Source: Paenibacillus terrigena DSM 21567 (GTDB lineage Bacteria; Bacillota; Bacilli; Paenibacillales; Paenibacillaceae). From it: a stretch of DNA of 64,000 nucleotides. Below are positions 52,152-61,515 of this stretch, piece by piece. The stretch's first letter is position 1; each line of letters begins with the position of its first letter. The notes under the pieces were generated by a model, which saw nothing but the letters and a program-made list of their open reading frames with translations, was not told the DNA's origin and did no database searches. The DNA is taken from assembly GCF_000374845.1 (NCBI RefSeq), contig NZ_KB895416.1, positions 372,001 through 436,000 on the forward strand. Reading direction: 5' to 3'. The position numbers and the translations under genes were made by a program.

Positions 52152-53972
52152 ATGAAACCGAAAAGTATTCAAGCAAAGTTGTTTTACAATTATTCGTTAT
52201 TAATGATTAGTGTCATTATCGTCATCGTCATTTCGTTTTACTTTTATATTTCTGATATATTACAGAGGAGTAAGTCCGAAGCGTTATTTCAATTATCCGC
52301 ACACATCTCTACCGAATTCGATTCTCAAATTAGAAATATGAACTCCGCGTCCACCAAAATCTTGTTTTCCGATCCACTTCACGAGCTATTCTTCTCCGAG
52401 ATGTTCGAAATCAATAAGTCTTCCGTTGAACGGCAGCGCCGGTTCACCAATATTATTTTTCCGATCATAGGCTATGACAATCCCTTTAAACAAATCAACA
52501 TGTTTCACTTATCCGGCGAATTCGCCAATATTGGTGACGTTTCACGATTCATGTTGATGTCACCAAGCAGCATCACATCTGTCCCTTGGGTTAAGGATAC
52601 AATTCTATTAAAAGGAAAACGTTACATCTCACTACCTCATTCGGATTCTTGGAAAGTGGGAGACGATATCGTTATTTCTTTAAGCCGGGCATTCCCGCCT
52701 GCATGGGGGGAAAAGGTGTCCAGCATTCTCGAAGTGCAGCAGGATTATCAAGTATTTACGAATATTATTGAGAATGCTCAAGTTAATCCGAATTTACAAA
52801 CAAATAAGGATATCGAAATTTACGTGCTGAACGAACAAGGGCACCTGATTTATCCTCTAGGCTGGGAGACTAGCGAGGCCAAACCCCAAGCTTATTGGAA
52901 ATTAGTTAATGAGCACCGTCATAACCGTTCTTCCAATTCGCTTATTAACTCTGATGGCAGAGATAATAATATCATCGCATATAGTTACTCGGATGTATCG
53001 AATTGGACCGTTATCGCAGTGGAATCCAAAGAACGGCTTCTAGCACCCGTCAATACGTTTCGCAACATCATTTTACTGCTAGGAATTATTACGATCTTCA
53101 TCACCTTGGCTATCTCCTATTTGGTCTCTAGATCACTGACAATTCCGATTAAGAAAGTCCAGAAGTCTATTAAACTTCTAAGTCTAAATACGCTTCCTCC
53201 TAAGAACGAATCCGATGAACCAAGCAATCTGAATGAACTAGAACATCTGAATCTGGCATTTAACGAAATGCGCTTAAGATTACAGCAATCGCTCGAGGAG
53301 ACTGTGGCATCGCGTGCACACGAGCTGGAAGCCCATAATTTCGCATTGCAAGCTCAGATGAATCCGCATTTTCTCTACAATACAATTACCAACATCAGCA
53401 TTTTGGCTGAGGAGAACGGTCAACAATCGATTGTTGAATGGTGCGAGCGCTTATCGCAAATGTTGAGGTACATCTCATCGAATCATGCTGCTCCCGTTCT
53501 ATTGTCCGAAGAGCTGGAGCATACGGGCAACTATTTAAATCTGATGAAGCTGCGCTATGAGGATAACATTCAATTCATTATTGATGTACCCGAGTCACTC
53601 CAACAAGTTGAAGTGCCGAAGCTTATCATTCAGCCTATTGTCGAGAATGCCATGAAATACGGGATTCATGTTGATCCACCTTGGATTGTCTCGATTACGG
53701 GAACCCTTCATGCGGATCGATGGGAGCTGGTCATTCATGATAATGGTCAAGGCTTTGACGAGGACCGAATTCGACAATTATCGGAACAGTTCGAAACGAC
53801 CGATCCTTTAGTCAAAATCCCAACATTGCGAATAAGCGGGATGGGGCTTCTGAATATCTACTCTCGCTTGAAGCTGTTATTCGGTCATCGGTTCACGATG
53901 AACATCTCGAATCATGCTCGCGGCGGTGCGCTCGTATCTATTATCGTCAAACATGAACCTGGGAGAGATTAA
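52152..53972 (+). CDS. YesM-type sensor histidine kinase
   Basis: A 606-residue kinase. Membrane helices near residues 12-38 and 295-318 flank an extracytoplasmic sensor region. A HAMP domain, H406 in QMNPHFLYNTITNISIL and an ATPase domain (PIVENAMKYG, DNGQGF, ISGMGLLNIYSRL) follow. ATG 52152 is preceded by GAGAGGA about 10 bp upstream; the open frame begins 7 codons earlier without a better site. It is transcribed with the regulator gene that starts 1 bp after its stop. It is divergent from the alpha-galactoside importer and probably senses that substrate. Confidence 0.9.
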   Translation: MKPKSIQAKLFYNYSLLMISVIIVIVISFYFYISDILQRSKSEALFQLSAHISTEFDSQIRNMNSASTKILFSDPLHELFFSEMFEINKSSVERQRRFTNIIFPIIGYDNPFKQINMFHLSGEFANIGDVSRFMLMSPSSITSVPWVKDTILLKGKRYISLPHSDSWKVGDDIVISLSRAFPPAWGEKVSSILEVQQDYQVFTNIIENAQVNPNLQTNKDIEIYVLNEQGHLIYPLGWETSEAKPQAYWKLVNEHRHNRSSNSLINSDGRDNNIIAYSYSDVSNWTVIAVESKERLLAPVNTFRNIILLLGIITIFITLAISYLVSRSLTIPIKKVQKSIKLLSLNTLPPKNESDEPSNLNELEHLNLAFNEMRLRLQQSLEETVASRAHELEAHNFALQAQMNPHFLYNTITNISILAEENGQQSIVEWCERLSQMLRYISSNHAAPVLLSEELEHTGNYLNLMKLRYEDNIQFIIDVPESLQQVEVPKLIIQPIVENAMKYGIHVDPPWIVSITGTLHADRWELVIHDNGQGFDEDRIRQLSEQFETTDPLVKIPTLRISGMGLLNIYSRLKLLFGHRFTMNISNHARGGALVSIIVKHEPGRD

Positions 53973-53973
53973 G

Positions 53974-55524
53974 ATGAACAATTCTAAGCACAGGGTCGTT
54001 ATCGTGGAAGATGAACCTAGAATCCGAAGAAACATCGCTCAAAAAATAGAAGGAATGGATTCCTACGAGATTGTCGGGATGGCTTCGAACGGAGTCGAGG
54101 CTTTGACCGTTATTATGGAGCTAAAGCCCGATGTCGTCTTTACCGATATCAGAATGCCGAAGATGGATGGGCTGGAGTTGATACGTCGGATCAAGGAAAA
54201 CAGTCCAGAAATTCACTTCGTTCACTTCGTGATCATCAGTGGATATGGCGATTTCGAATATGCTCAATCCGCGATGAAACTGGGCGTTCGCGACTATTTG
54301 CTTAAACCCGTCAGTCTTGCAGCCTTAGAGGAATGTTTGAATAATATAAGTGTTATTCTACAGAACCGAAACTATCAAATGACCAGAGAGCTGCTCACGT
54401 TATCAATCAATGGGGCTCAGGAAGGATTAGAGCCAGTTGCACTATCCAATCAATCGTTTGCTACCTTTCTGGTCTGCATAGGTAATCTTTACGCTTCCGT
54501 CATTCCGCCGGAACAATATGCATTTTTCCGCGAGCTATGGAGAGACGTATCCTTTGAATCGATCAAGAATCGTTTCCACGGGCAGAATAGTCTCTGGGTC
54601 GTCGTCGACGAGAAAGTGCCGAATCAGAAATTTATACTCGTATCCGCAGAGGATAGACATCCAGAAGAAATCCCAGCTATGGCTGCAGAGATTCAGGCTT
54701 TTCTCTCTAAATATTCCGGGGGTCTACCCGTTCAAGTCTGCCATCATGAGTTTTTTGTAGATTGGACTGATATTTGGAAGCAAGCTCAGACGATCCGAGG
54801 TCTCCTGGACCGCGAACTGGTACCCTGCAAATCCAGCATTCTATGCACCTCTAATAAGTCGGAAAACTCATTCGCCTCTCATATGGCAGATCAGGTGTTG
54901 AAAAATAAAGTGAATGCGCTGATCCAGTCCGGACAGATGAATTTACTTAAGACCGAGCTCTTCCAAGCTTTCAAGCAATGGGGAAATGCCGAGTACCCTC
55001 AACGGCTCCTGGAGAAGGTTACGATGCATTTGATCAGATCCGTTCATTTACAAACGGGAGTTCTCTCTGAGGAGAAGCTGTTTTCATTAGAGTCCGCGCT
55101 ATATTCCAGGCTGGCTGTTTGTCGTGAACTATCTGTTTTCTTCGGCGAACTATGGGAGTTGATAGGGAAGATGATTTTGATCGGGGATGAGGATTATGAT
55201 GCATATCAGCTTATCAAGCATGTCGCCAATTATCTGGAAATAAATTATACAAAAGATATCAATCTCGAGGAATTAGCGATGAGATATCATTTTACGTCGT
55301 CGTATTTATCCAAGATGTTTAAAAAGCACTACCTGGTTACACCGCTAAAATATATCATTAAACTAAGAATCGATGAAGCGAGGAGATTGATCATGGAGAA
55401 TCCTGAACGAGAAGTTGGTAAAATCGCTGAAATCGTTGGGTACGCCGATCAACATTATTTTAGCAGAGTATTCAAGAACGTGACCGGGCTGAGTCCTTCC
55501 GAATTTAGATATCAAAATCAATAA
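53974..55524 (+). CDS. YesN-type response regulator with AraC DNA-binding domain
   Basis: A 516-residue protein. The receiver domain has EDE at 12-14, D58 in FTDIRMPKMDG and K in YLLKPVSL. A middle region and a C-terminal AraC double HTH follow (YLSKMFKKHYLVTPLKYI; IVGYADQHYFSRVFKNVTG). ATG 53974 follows GGGAGAG by 6 bp; the frame is open for 20 codons upstream inside the kinase gene. It is expected to activate the divergent importer-alpha-galactosidase operon. Confidence 0.9.
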   Translation: MNNSKHRVVIVEDEPRIRRNIAQKIEGMDSYEIVGMASNGVEALTVIMELKPDVVFTDIRMPKMDGLELIRRIKENSPEIHFVHFVIISGYGDFEYAQSAMKLGVRDYLLKPVSLAALEECLNNISVILQNRNYQMTRELLTLSINGAQEGLEPVALSNQSFATFLVCIGNLYASVIPPEQYAFFRELWRDVSFESIKNRFHGQNSLWVVVDEKVPNQKFILVSAEDRHPEEIPAMAAEIQAFLSKYSGGLPVQVCHHEFFVDWTDIWKQAQTIRGLLDRELVPCKSSILCTSNKSENSFASHMADQVLKNKVNALIQSGQMNLLKTELFQAFKQWGNAEYPQRLLEKVTMHLIRSVHLQTGVLSEEKLFSLESALYSRLAVCRELSVFFGELWELIGKMILIGDEDYDAYQLIKHVANYLEINYTKDINLEELAMRYHFTSSYLSKMFKKHYLVTPLKYIIKLRIDEARRLIMENPEREVGKIAEIVGYADQHYFSRVFKNVTGLSPSEFRYQNQ

Positions 55525-55572
55525 TAATGGTCTTTCTCCGTTTTCATTAGAAACTGATGATGCAGGTCAGAA

Positions 55573-55683
55573 GTGGAAAAAAGACCAGATAAGGAATTCA
55601 TCAAATATCTTCAAAATGTCCTGCCTGAATGGGTTGAAAGTATTGATCAACATTTGAAAAATAGAAATAATATTTACGAATAA
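55573..55683 (+). CDS. Short open frame of unknown nature
   Basis: GTG 55573 opens 36 codons (VEKRPDKEFIKYLQNVL, then PEWVESIDQHLKNRNNIYE). The composition is protein-like, with amphipathic helical character, but there is only a weak AGGTCAG upstream. It could be a small protein or the surviving end of a larger gene. I do not recognise it. Confidence 0.25.
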   Translation: MEKRPDKEFIKYLQNVLPEWVESIDQHLKNRNNIYE

Positions 55684-55706
55684 AACCGAGCGCTGTAAGG
55701 TCACAG

Positions 55707-55735
55707 CATGAAGCTGTTTCATGAATTTTATAGAT
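55707..55735 (+). pseudogene. Possible third sigK fragment (3' tail)
   Basis: The frame MKLFHEFYR matches the end of SigK (MKLYHEFYK here; MKMFHEFYR in B. subtilis as I recall). At DNA level about 23 of 27 bases match sigK 12398-12424. It ends at a junction with the IS3-like remnant. The short length leaves room for coincidence. Confidence 0.4.
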
Positions 55736-55808
55736 GCGAGAAGAAGCTCTCCATCGAGGCGTTGTCATGACAATTGCCTCTCCGAGACATGCTGATTTGG
55801 GCGCCAAG
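55733..55808 (-). pseudogene. IS3-family transposase remnant
   Basis: On the minus strand one frame reads LGAQISMSRRGNCHDNASM, then ESFFSHL. This is the conserved block around the DDE glutamate of IS3-family (IS150-group) transposases. It stops at once on both sides, so only about 25 codons remain. Confidence 0.7.
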
Positions 55809-55880
55809 TGTTCAAGTAAATCTTATTAGACCTACAAACACTTATTAGTGGTTTTTGGGGGTGAAACGGGGAATATCATC

Positions 55881-56216
55881 ATGGATTCTGTGGTAATACT
55901 ATTTATTGCATTTTGGGTTACTGGTTTTTTTCAATCTACGCAAAATGATGGTGTCTTTTCTGTTTTTGTTTCTAGATGGTTTAACATATTTTTATTTTTT
56001 AGAAATAAGAGTTCTCAAGTCTTGTTATCAGCAGTATTATTGCAGCTTATACTATATTTAACTACATTTATATTAATTGCTTTTTCTCTTGTTTATAAAT
56101 TTACAACAGAGAGAATTCTATTCATATCATCAAATCTTTTTTATACATTCATAGTTATATATGGTTTAATAATTTTTGGTGATTTATTTTTGTGCTATTT
56201 ACGTAAGAAGAAATAA
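55881..56216 (+). CDS. Small membrane protein of unknown function
   Basis: A 111-residue protein with three hydrophobic helices (about 4-20, 45-70, 80-103) and a basic C-terminus (YLRKKK). ATG 55881 follows ACGGGGA by 8 bp; a GTG at 55848 is a weaker start. The coding sequence is strikingly AT-rich compared with the sugar genes and lies among IS and sigK debris, which suggests transfer. No family is recognised. Confidence 0.5.
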   Translation: MDSVVILFIAFWVTGFFQSTQNDGVFSVFVSRWFNIFLFFRNKSSQVLLSAVLLQLILYLTTFILIAFSLVYKFTTERILFISSNLFYTFIVIYGLIIFGDLFLCYLRKKK

Positions 56217-56313
56217 TCAACTTGTTTTGGTATTTAACAAGAAAGAAACATATACAATGCAATAGAAGTCAAGCGATGGAATTGAGCCCGAAGTTGAGGG
56301 ATCAGCAGCTGTT

Positions 56314-56369
56314 AGAAGAAGAGGTCGTCTCAAAAGTAGTTTTAACTACGGAGAGACGGCCTCTTTTCC
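56314..56369. terminator. Stem-loop, possibly an insertion-sequence end or terminator
   Basis: GAAGAGGTCGTCTC pairs imperfectly with GAGACGGCCTCTTTT, with an inner AAAGTAGTTTTAACTAC region. GAGACGGCCTC-type stems are common at terminators of transposase genes, so this may be a trace of an element; only the hairpin is certain. Confidence 0.45.
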
Positions 56370-56375
56370 ATGATT

Positions 56376-56600
56376 TCATAAATAACTATTGCAACTAGGA
56401 GGTTTCCGTGCATAATTTCTCAGAAGTCGTTGCTCGTAGATATAGATATTATAAAAGGAAACAGCTTGAACCATTTGAAGAGTAGGGATCATCACATCAT
56501 GACAGATCCGCCTTTGCGTAACAGAACCATCCTCGAACAGATGAAACATTTCTCCTGTAATAAGCAACCCCGCCTCATCATAGTCACTCCAATAGTTCAT
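56376..56600 (-). CDS. Unrecognised 74-codon open frame
   Basis: The frame opens MNYWSDYDEAGLLITGEMF and continues HLFEDGSVTQRRICHDVMI, which looks protein-like. The second half (YNIYIYEQRLLRNYARK) looks less so. No ribosome site precedes it. It may be a gene fragment; I would not rely on it. Confidence 0.2.
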   Translation of the reverse strand: MNYWSDYDEAGLLITGEMFHLFEDGSVTQRRICHDVMIPTLQMVQAVSFYNIYIYEQRLLRNYARKPPSCNSYL

Positions 56601-56697
56601 CAGGCCCGATCAGGTTGGAGCTACCCGCTGACCACATTTGATATAAAGGTGGGGGTTGAAATCTGATTAGCTGGTCACCCTCATTTATTTTACAGAC

Positions 56698-57252
56698 TCA
56701 AGAAAAATCTTTGAAATATTCTCCTCGTTTCAGGGCATCGACAAACTTCTGGAGCCATTCGTAATAGGTTTGTCCATGCCGGAGTTTATATAAATCTTGC
56801 AGAGCAAGATTACGCTCCTGGTCTGTAATATGTTCATCAATAACCATTTCTGTTAATTCAAGAAGAGATTTGCTAATGGCTTCTGTCATGACATTGATTT
56901 CACGCTGGAGCTTGATCGTGAAGAAGTTTTGAAACGCAAGGAAAAAATCAACTTCCGCGAGATACAGTTCTTTTCGATCCTGTTTTTCTTCTAACTTTTT
57001 GACCATTTGAGATTCTACCAAAGATCTAACCGCATAGCTCATGTTGCTTTTACTCATATTCATTCGTACTTTCATCTCATCAAGAGTCATCGGTCTATTT
57101 TCAAAGAACATAATTCCGTACAATTGACCGGATGAAGGAGTGGCACCGTACAAATCCATCGTTTCCGCAATAGCGTCAATTACTTTTTGTCTGATATGCA
57201 ATCTTTGTTCCGATATGTAGTTTTCCCTGTCTTGAGACAATAGACTTTTCAC
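56698..57252 (-). CDS. GbsR/MarR-type transcriptional regulator
   Basis: A 184-residue regulator. The winged-helix DNA-binding domain spans about residues 30-95 (TPSSGQLYGIMFFENRPMTLDEMKVRMNMSKSNMSYAVRSL). A helical C-terminal dimerisation and effector region follows. The sequence pattern is that of GbsR/OpcR proteins, which repress osmolyte (choline/glycine betaine) genes. Here the gene diverges from an aminoethylphosphonate-type transporter, so an amino-phosphonate or choline-like effector is plausible. Palindromes in the 291-bp gap are the likely operators. AT-rich like the genes to its left. Confidence 0.85.
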   Translation of the reverse strand: MKSLLSQDRENYISEQRLHIRQKVIDAIAETMDLYGATPSSGQLYGIMFFENRPMTLDEMKVRMNMSKSNMSYAVRSLVESQMVKKLEEKQDRKELYLAEVDFFLAFQNFFTIKLQREINVMTEAISKSLLELTEMVIDEHITDQERNLALQDLYKLRHGQTYYEWLQKFVDALKRGEYFKDFS

Positions 57253-57373
57253 TTCCTTATTTCTGCATAAATGGCAGATTCAATAGATTTCGCTTTTATT
57301 ATATCAGCGGTTTCGTGAGGAAGGGAAACTGAATTTTTCATTTACGTAATCTTAACGCTGAGTTAACAATCGT

Positions 57374-57477
57374 TTGACACAAACTAGGAAATTCTTGTGT
57401 ACAATAAAATTTGTACGGATCAATAATTTCAAGTGTTTGGAGGTTTTGTTAGTATAAATTCAATTAATATTGAATTT
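57374..57477 (+). promoter_or_regulatory. Promoter region and palindromic operator candidates of the phosphonate-type transporter
   Basis: TTGACA (57374-57379) and TACAAT (57400-57405) are present, but their 20-bp spacing is long. GTACAA-N6-TTGTAC (57399-57416) overlaps the -10 box, and AAATTCAAT-N4-ATTGAATTT (57456-57477) is a perfect dyad downstream. Both are good candidates for binding by the divergent GbsR-like repressor. Confidence 0.5.
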
Positions 57478-57543
57478 TAAATGGGATTATCCTAATTTCT
57501 GCAAACATCAATTAACGACTAAATCGTGAAAAGGGGATTAACT

Positions 57544-58638
57544 ATGAAGACGAGATGGAAATCACTTACGTCGATGTTACTCATTACTGGTTTATTGGCA
57601 GGTTGCGGCACAGCGAAGCCAGAAAGCACAACGCAAAACAGTAGCCAACCGAGTTCGGAAGGAACTGCTGCAGCAAGCGAATCAGGAGAAATTACCGTAT
57701 ATTCCGCAATAGAAGAAGAACAAATTAAAACCTATCTGACCTCTTTCAAGTCTCAATATCCGGATATCAAGGTGAACATTGTTCGTGATTCAACAGGGAT
57801 CATGACAGCCAAGTTAATTGCAGAGAAAGATAATCCTCAAGCCGATGTCATCTGGGGATTGGCAGCAACAAGCTTACTCGTTATGGATGATCAAGATATG
57901 TTGGAGCCTTATGCGCCTAAAGGTGTCGATCAGGTGCTCCCGGAGTTTAAAGATAAATCGAGTGTTCCAAAATGGGTCGGAATTGACATCTGGGAGACAG
58001 CCATCATTGTCAACAAGGTGGAGATGGAGAAGCGTCACCTAGCCATTCCCCAATCTTACGAGGATCTAGTTAAGCCGGAATACAAAGGATTAATCGCTAT
58101 GCCGGATCCGGCATCCTCAGGCACGGGATATTTGACCGTTAATGCACTTATCCAACTGTACGGCAAGGATAAAGCATGGTCTTTCATGGACAAGCTGCAT
58201 GAAAACATGATGGTATATACCCATTCCGGATCCAAACCGGCGAAAATGGCAGCTTCAGGTGAAGTTCCGATCGGTATTTCTTATGGATACAGCGGTATTC
58301 AGGAGCAGAAAAAAGGTTCACCGATTGAAGTCATCTTCCCTACAGAAGGATCGGGCTGGGATATGGAAGCCAACGCACTCGTGAAAAAGAAAGAAATGAA
58401 GCCGGAAGCGAAGTTGTTCCTGGATTGGGCGATAAGCGCTGAGCCGATGAAGGAATACAATAAAAACTACGCGATCTTGAGTATTAAACAAGAAGGCACT
58501 ACAATTCCTGACGGCTACAGTAAAGATCCGGTATCTCAATTAAGTAAGTTGGATTTGTACCAAGCTGCTAGAGACCGTGAATCTGTGCTGGAAGAATGGA
58601 CTACAAAATACGCTTCCAAGTCAGAACCGAAAAAATAG
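57544..58638 (+). CDS. 2-aminoethylphosphonate-type ABC transporter substrate-binding lipoprotein
   Basis: A 364-residue lipoprotein with lipobox LAGC (C21) and a Ser/Thr-rich tether. The binding domain (ITVYSAIEEEQIKTYLTSF, VRDSTGIMTAKLIAEKDNP, DVIWGLAATSLLVMDDQDML) follows the family annotated as putative 2-aminoethylphosphonate binding protein (PhnS2-like), related to iron and spermidine binding proteins. ATG 57544 follows AAGGGGAT; a GTG at 57526 lies on the far side of that site. It leads an operon with an ATPase, a fused permease and a HAD phosphatase. The ligand is inferred from family resemblance. Confidence 0.85.
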   Translation: MKTRWKSLTSMLLITGLLAGCGTAKPESTTQNSSQPSSEGTAAASESGEITVYSAIEEEQIKTYLTSFKSQYPDIKVNIVRDSTGIMTAKLIAEKDNPQADVIWGLAATSLLVMDDQDMLEPYAPKGVDQVLPEFKDKSSVPKWVGIDIWETAIIVNKVEMEKRHLAIPQSYEDLVKPEYKGLIAMPDPASSGTGYLTVNALIQLYGKDKAWSFMDKLHENMMVYTHSGSKPAKMAASGEVPIGISYGYSGIQEQKKGSPIEVIFPTEGSGWDMEANALVKKKEMKPEAKLFLDWAISAEPMKEYNKNYAILSIKQEGTTIPDGYSKDPVSQLSKLDLYQAARDRESVLEEWTTKYASKSEPKK

Positions 58639-58648
58639 ATTGTAGAAC

Positions 58649-58684
58649 GAAGGGGTGCCGATATTGGGCATCCTTCCCGTTTTT
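58649..58684 (+). terminator. Intra-operon hairpin after the binding-protein gene
   Basis: GAAGGGGTGCC pairs with GGGCATCCTTC and is followed by CCGTTTTT. It probably limits read-through into the ATPase gene. Confidence 0.7.
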
Positions 58685-58727
58685 CGGAGAATTATTTGGG
58701 TAAATTAGGTAAAAAGGGGCATTTGTT

Positions 58728-59768
58728 ATGAAGCTGGGATATTTATCGCTGCGCAACCTGTCAAAGCATTTTGGGAAGCAAACAGCGCTGCAGGAAATAA
58801 ATTTAGATATTTATCAACATGAATTCATCTGTCTGTTGGGGCCGAGCGGATGTGGTAAAACAACGCTGCTGCGCATCCTTGCGGGTCTGGAAAAAACGGA
58901 TAGGGGTCAATTGACCATTGGCGGGAAAGATATCACTTCTGTACCTGCCGGAAAACGAAACTTCGGCATGATGTTTCAATCGTATGCTCTATTTCCAAAT
59001 CTATCGGTTTCCGAGAATATTGCGTACGGGCTTCGCAATCGCCTAACCAAGTCCCAAATCATAGATCGTGTGGACGAGCTATTAGGATTAGTGGAATTGA
59101 ACGATCAGCGCGACAAAGTGCCCGCTCAATTATCGGGAGGCCAACAGCAGCGGGTAGCACTTGCACGGGCGCTCGCGTTTTCACCGGACTGTTTGTTGCT
59201 CGATGAGCCATTATCCGCTCTTGACGCTAAGGTGCGCGTCAAGTTGCGGCGTGAAATCTGCCGTCTGCATCAACAATTTGGTATGACGACAATTATGGTC
59301 ACGCATGATCAAGAGGAAGCTTTAACGATGGCTGATCGCATTGTCGTGATGAACCAATCGCGAATCATTCAAGTCGGCGCCCCAAATGAAGTGTATGAAC
59401 GTCCGAATAGTCCCTTTGTTGCCGATTTTATTGGAGCAGTCAGCTTTATAGAACCGGATGGCGGACAACAAGGAAACCCTATCATGGCTATACGTCCAGA
59501 GCATGTTCAATTGGTTCGGGAAGGCCAAGAGAAAGGTAGGCAGGGAATCGTACGGGAAATCGAATATCGAGGGACTCATTACCGTTTGGTTCTAGAGTTA
59601 TTAGATCATCAGGATGCTCCGCGTCAGCAATTCCTTACCGTTGATCTGCCAACGCAAGATATGGCGACTTTTCATATCAAACCCAATCAAAAGGTAACGT
59701 TTAGCTTGCTGCCTGAACACATTATCCGGTTTGATACGGTATCCAATACCAGTATTGCGGTTGGGTGA
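58728..59768 (+). CDS. ABC transporter ATP-binding protein, aminoethylphosphonate type
   Basis: A 346-residue ATPase. Walker A GPSGCGKT (38-45), Q-loop FQSYALFP, signature LSGGQQQR, Walker B LLLDEPLSALDAK and the switch histidine VTHDQEEA are all intact. A C-terminal TOBE-like region follows (IRPEHVQLVREGQEKG). The ribosome site AAAGGGG is somewhat distant from ATG 58728. It is the only transporter ATPase gene in the window and belongs with the flanking binding protein and permease (PhnT2-like). The sugar importers of the window are unlikely to share it, because they normally use MsmX. Confidence 0.92.
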   Translation: MKLGYLSLRNLSKHFGKQTALQEINLDIYQHEFICLLGPSGCGKTTLLRILAGLEKTDRGQLTIGGKDITSVPAGKRNFGMMFQSYALFPNLSVSENIAYGLRNRLTKSQIIDRVDELLGLVELNDQRDKVPAQLSGGQQQRVALARALAFSPDCLLLDEPLSALDAKVRVKLRREICRLHQQFGMTTIMVTHDQEEALTMADRIVVMNQSRIIQVGAPNEVYERPNSPFVADFIGAVSFIEPDGGQQGNPIMAIRPEHVQLVREGQEKGRQGIVREIEYRGTHYRLVLELLDHQDAPRQQFLTVDLPTQDMATFHIKPNQKVTFSLLPEHIIRFDTVSNTSIAVG

Positions 59769-59781
59769 GGAGGTTCATGGC

Positions 59782-61482
59782 ATGGAAACGTGGTTAAAAC
59801 GAATACGACCGAATGCTAACGGATGGAGTCAAAACGGATTCATATTAATAATGATGCTCATCTTAATGTTTACGATCCTGTTGCCGCTTGGTGAGCTCTT
59901 GATCAAAGCCGTAAGCAATAAAGAAGGGAACTTTATTGGATTCGCCAATTTTGCTAAATATTTCTCCACACCGACACTTGTAACTTCATTATGGAATTCC
60001 ATTAAGGTTTCATTGATTACGACCTTAGTCGCTGTACCACTTGCATTCTGGTTTGCCTATGCGCTTGAGAGAAGCGGAATTCGGGGAAAATGGTTTTTTA
60101 GATCCGTAGCGCTGCTTCCGCTTTTTGCTCCTTCGATGCTGCACGGACTTGCGTTAATCTATTTATTCGGCAATCAAGGACTCGTTTCTACAGGGTTCTT
60201 CGGTCTGCTGCCTGAATTTCGAATTCAGCTTTATGGGCAGTTCGGAATTGTACTGTCCGAAATTTTATATACGTTTCCACAAGCATTTCTTATCCTGTCA
60301 GTTGCTTTTGCAAGTTCGGATTATCGGCTATATGAAGCGGCGGAGACGCTTGGTGCGTCAAAATGGCGTACGTTTTGGACAGTAACTGTACCAGGTACCA
60401 AATTTGCGCTCATTAGCACGGTTGTTGTTTGTTTTGTCCTGACATTTACTGACTTTGGGGCGCCCAAGGTTGTAGGAGGACAATACAACGTTCTTGCAAC
60501 CGATTTGTTCAAGCAAGTGATTGGTCAACAGAATATGCAAATGGGGGCCGCTGTCGGTGTGCTGTTGTTAATCCCGGCCGTGATTTCATTTGCCATAGAC
60601 CGAATTTCACAGCGGAAACAGAGCGGGTGGCTTAGCGCAAAATCATTGCCGTATCGGATTGAAGCGAACAAGACGCGTGACGTCCTGTTATTCATTCTTT
60701 GTTCGATGGTATCTGCTGTCATTCTAAGCATTATTCTTGTGGCTATCTATGGATCAATCGTGAAAGTATGGCCATATAACTTACAACTTTCTCTTTCCCA
60801 CTACGAAGGTTTTCTTGACGGGGCGGGACCGTTTGTGAACAGTTTGCTCATTTCGGTTGGCGCTGCAGTGATTGGCAGTATAGTGACATTTATGTTTGCT
60901 TATCTCATTGAGAAATCTAATGGTCATGCATTATTGCGAAATGCGGCATATTTGCTGTCCATGCTGCCGCTTGCGTTGCCGGGATTGGTGCTTGGTCTCG
61001 TCTATGTATTCTTCTTTAATAATCCGAACCAACCCTTGCATGGACTATACGGGACCATATGGATCATGATCATATGTAATATTGTGCATTATTATTCGGT
61101 TTCGTTCTTAACGGTAACCTCGGCACTTAAAAAGCTGGATAGCGAGTTCGAGGCTGCATCAGAAACGATGAATGTACCTTGGTATAGGACACTTGTCAGA
61201 GTAACGTTACCCATGTCATTGCCATGTATCTTGGAGATTTTTATGTATTATTTTATCAACAGCATGGTTACGGTGTCGGCGGTCATCTTCTTGTATGCGC
61301 CAGACTTGAAACCGGCAGCTGTAGCGATTGTAAACATGGAGGACTCAGGCGATATAGCCCAGGCGGCTGCGATGTCATTGCTAATCATACTGGCTAATCT
61401 GATTATGCGATCTGTTGTTATGTTGCTGTCAGGCAAAATGCGCCGGCGAACGGAAGCACTTTTGGTTAAGAAAGATAGTTAG
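59782..61482 (+). CDS. ABC transporter permease, fused double-domain type
   Basis: A 566-residue permease with about twelve helices, formed by two MetI-type halves in tandem. The EAA loops are YEAAETLGASKWRTFWTVTVP in the first half and FEAASETMNVPWYRTLVRVTLP in the second. This is the PhnU2/FbpB-like layout in which one polypeptide makes the whole channel. ATG 59782 follows GAGGAGG by 9 bp, 13 bp after the ATPase stop. It works with the neighbouring lipoprotein and ATPase. The aminoethylphosphonate assignment rests on the binding-protein family. Confidence 0.9.
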   Translation: METWLKRIRPNANGWSQNGFILIMMLILMFTILLPLGELLIKAVSNKEGNFIGFANFAKYFSTPTLVTSLWNSIKVSLITTLVAVPLAFWFAYALERSGIRGKWFFRSVALLPLFAPSMLHGLALIYLFGNQGLVSTGFFGLLPEFRIQLYGQFGIVLSEILYTFPQAFLILSVAFASSDYRLYEAAETLGASKWRTFWTVTVPGTKFALISTVVVCFVLTFTDFGAPKVVGGQYNVLATDLFKQVIGQQNMQMGAAVGVLLLIPAVISFAIDRISQRKQSGWLSAKSLPYRIEANKTRDVLLFILCSMVSAVILSIILVAIYGSIVKVWPYNLQLSLSHYEGFLDGAGPFVNSLLISVGAAVIGSIVTFMFAYLIEKSNGHALLRNAAYLLSMLPLALPGLVLGLVYVFFFNNPNQPLHGLYGTIWIMIICNIVHYYSVSFLTVTSALKKLDSEFEAASETMNVPWYRTLVRVTLPMSLPCILEIFMYYFINSMVTVSAVIFLYAPDLKPAAVAIVNMEDSGDIAQAAAMSLLIILANLIMRSVVMLLSGKMRRRTEALLVKKDS

Positions 61483-61515
61483 TTTTTATTATATGAGACC
61501 TCAGGAGCGATTGGT

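Larger units (their letters stand above)
55525..55880. other. Stretch of gene debris
   Basis: This stretch holds a short open frame, a sigK-like tail and an IS3-family transposase remnant, each listed separately. No intact gene is present. Confidence 0.5.
56217..56697. other. AT-rich stretch without a supported gene
   Basis: It contains the stem-loop at 56314 and one unsupported minus-strand frame at 56376-56600. Nothing else recognisable is present. Confidence 0.4.
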
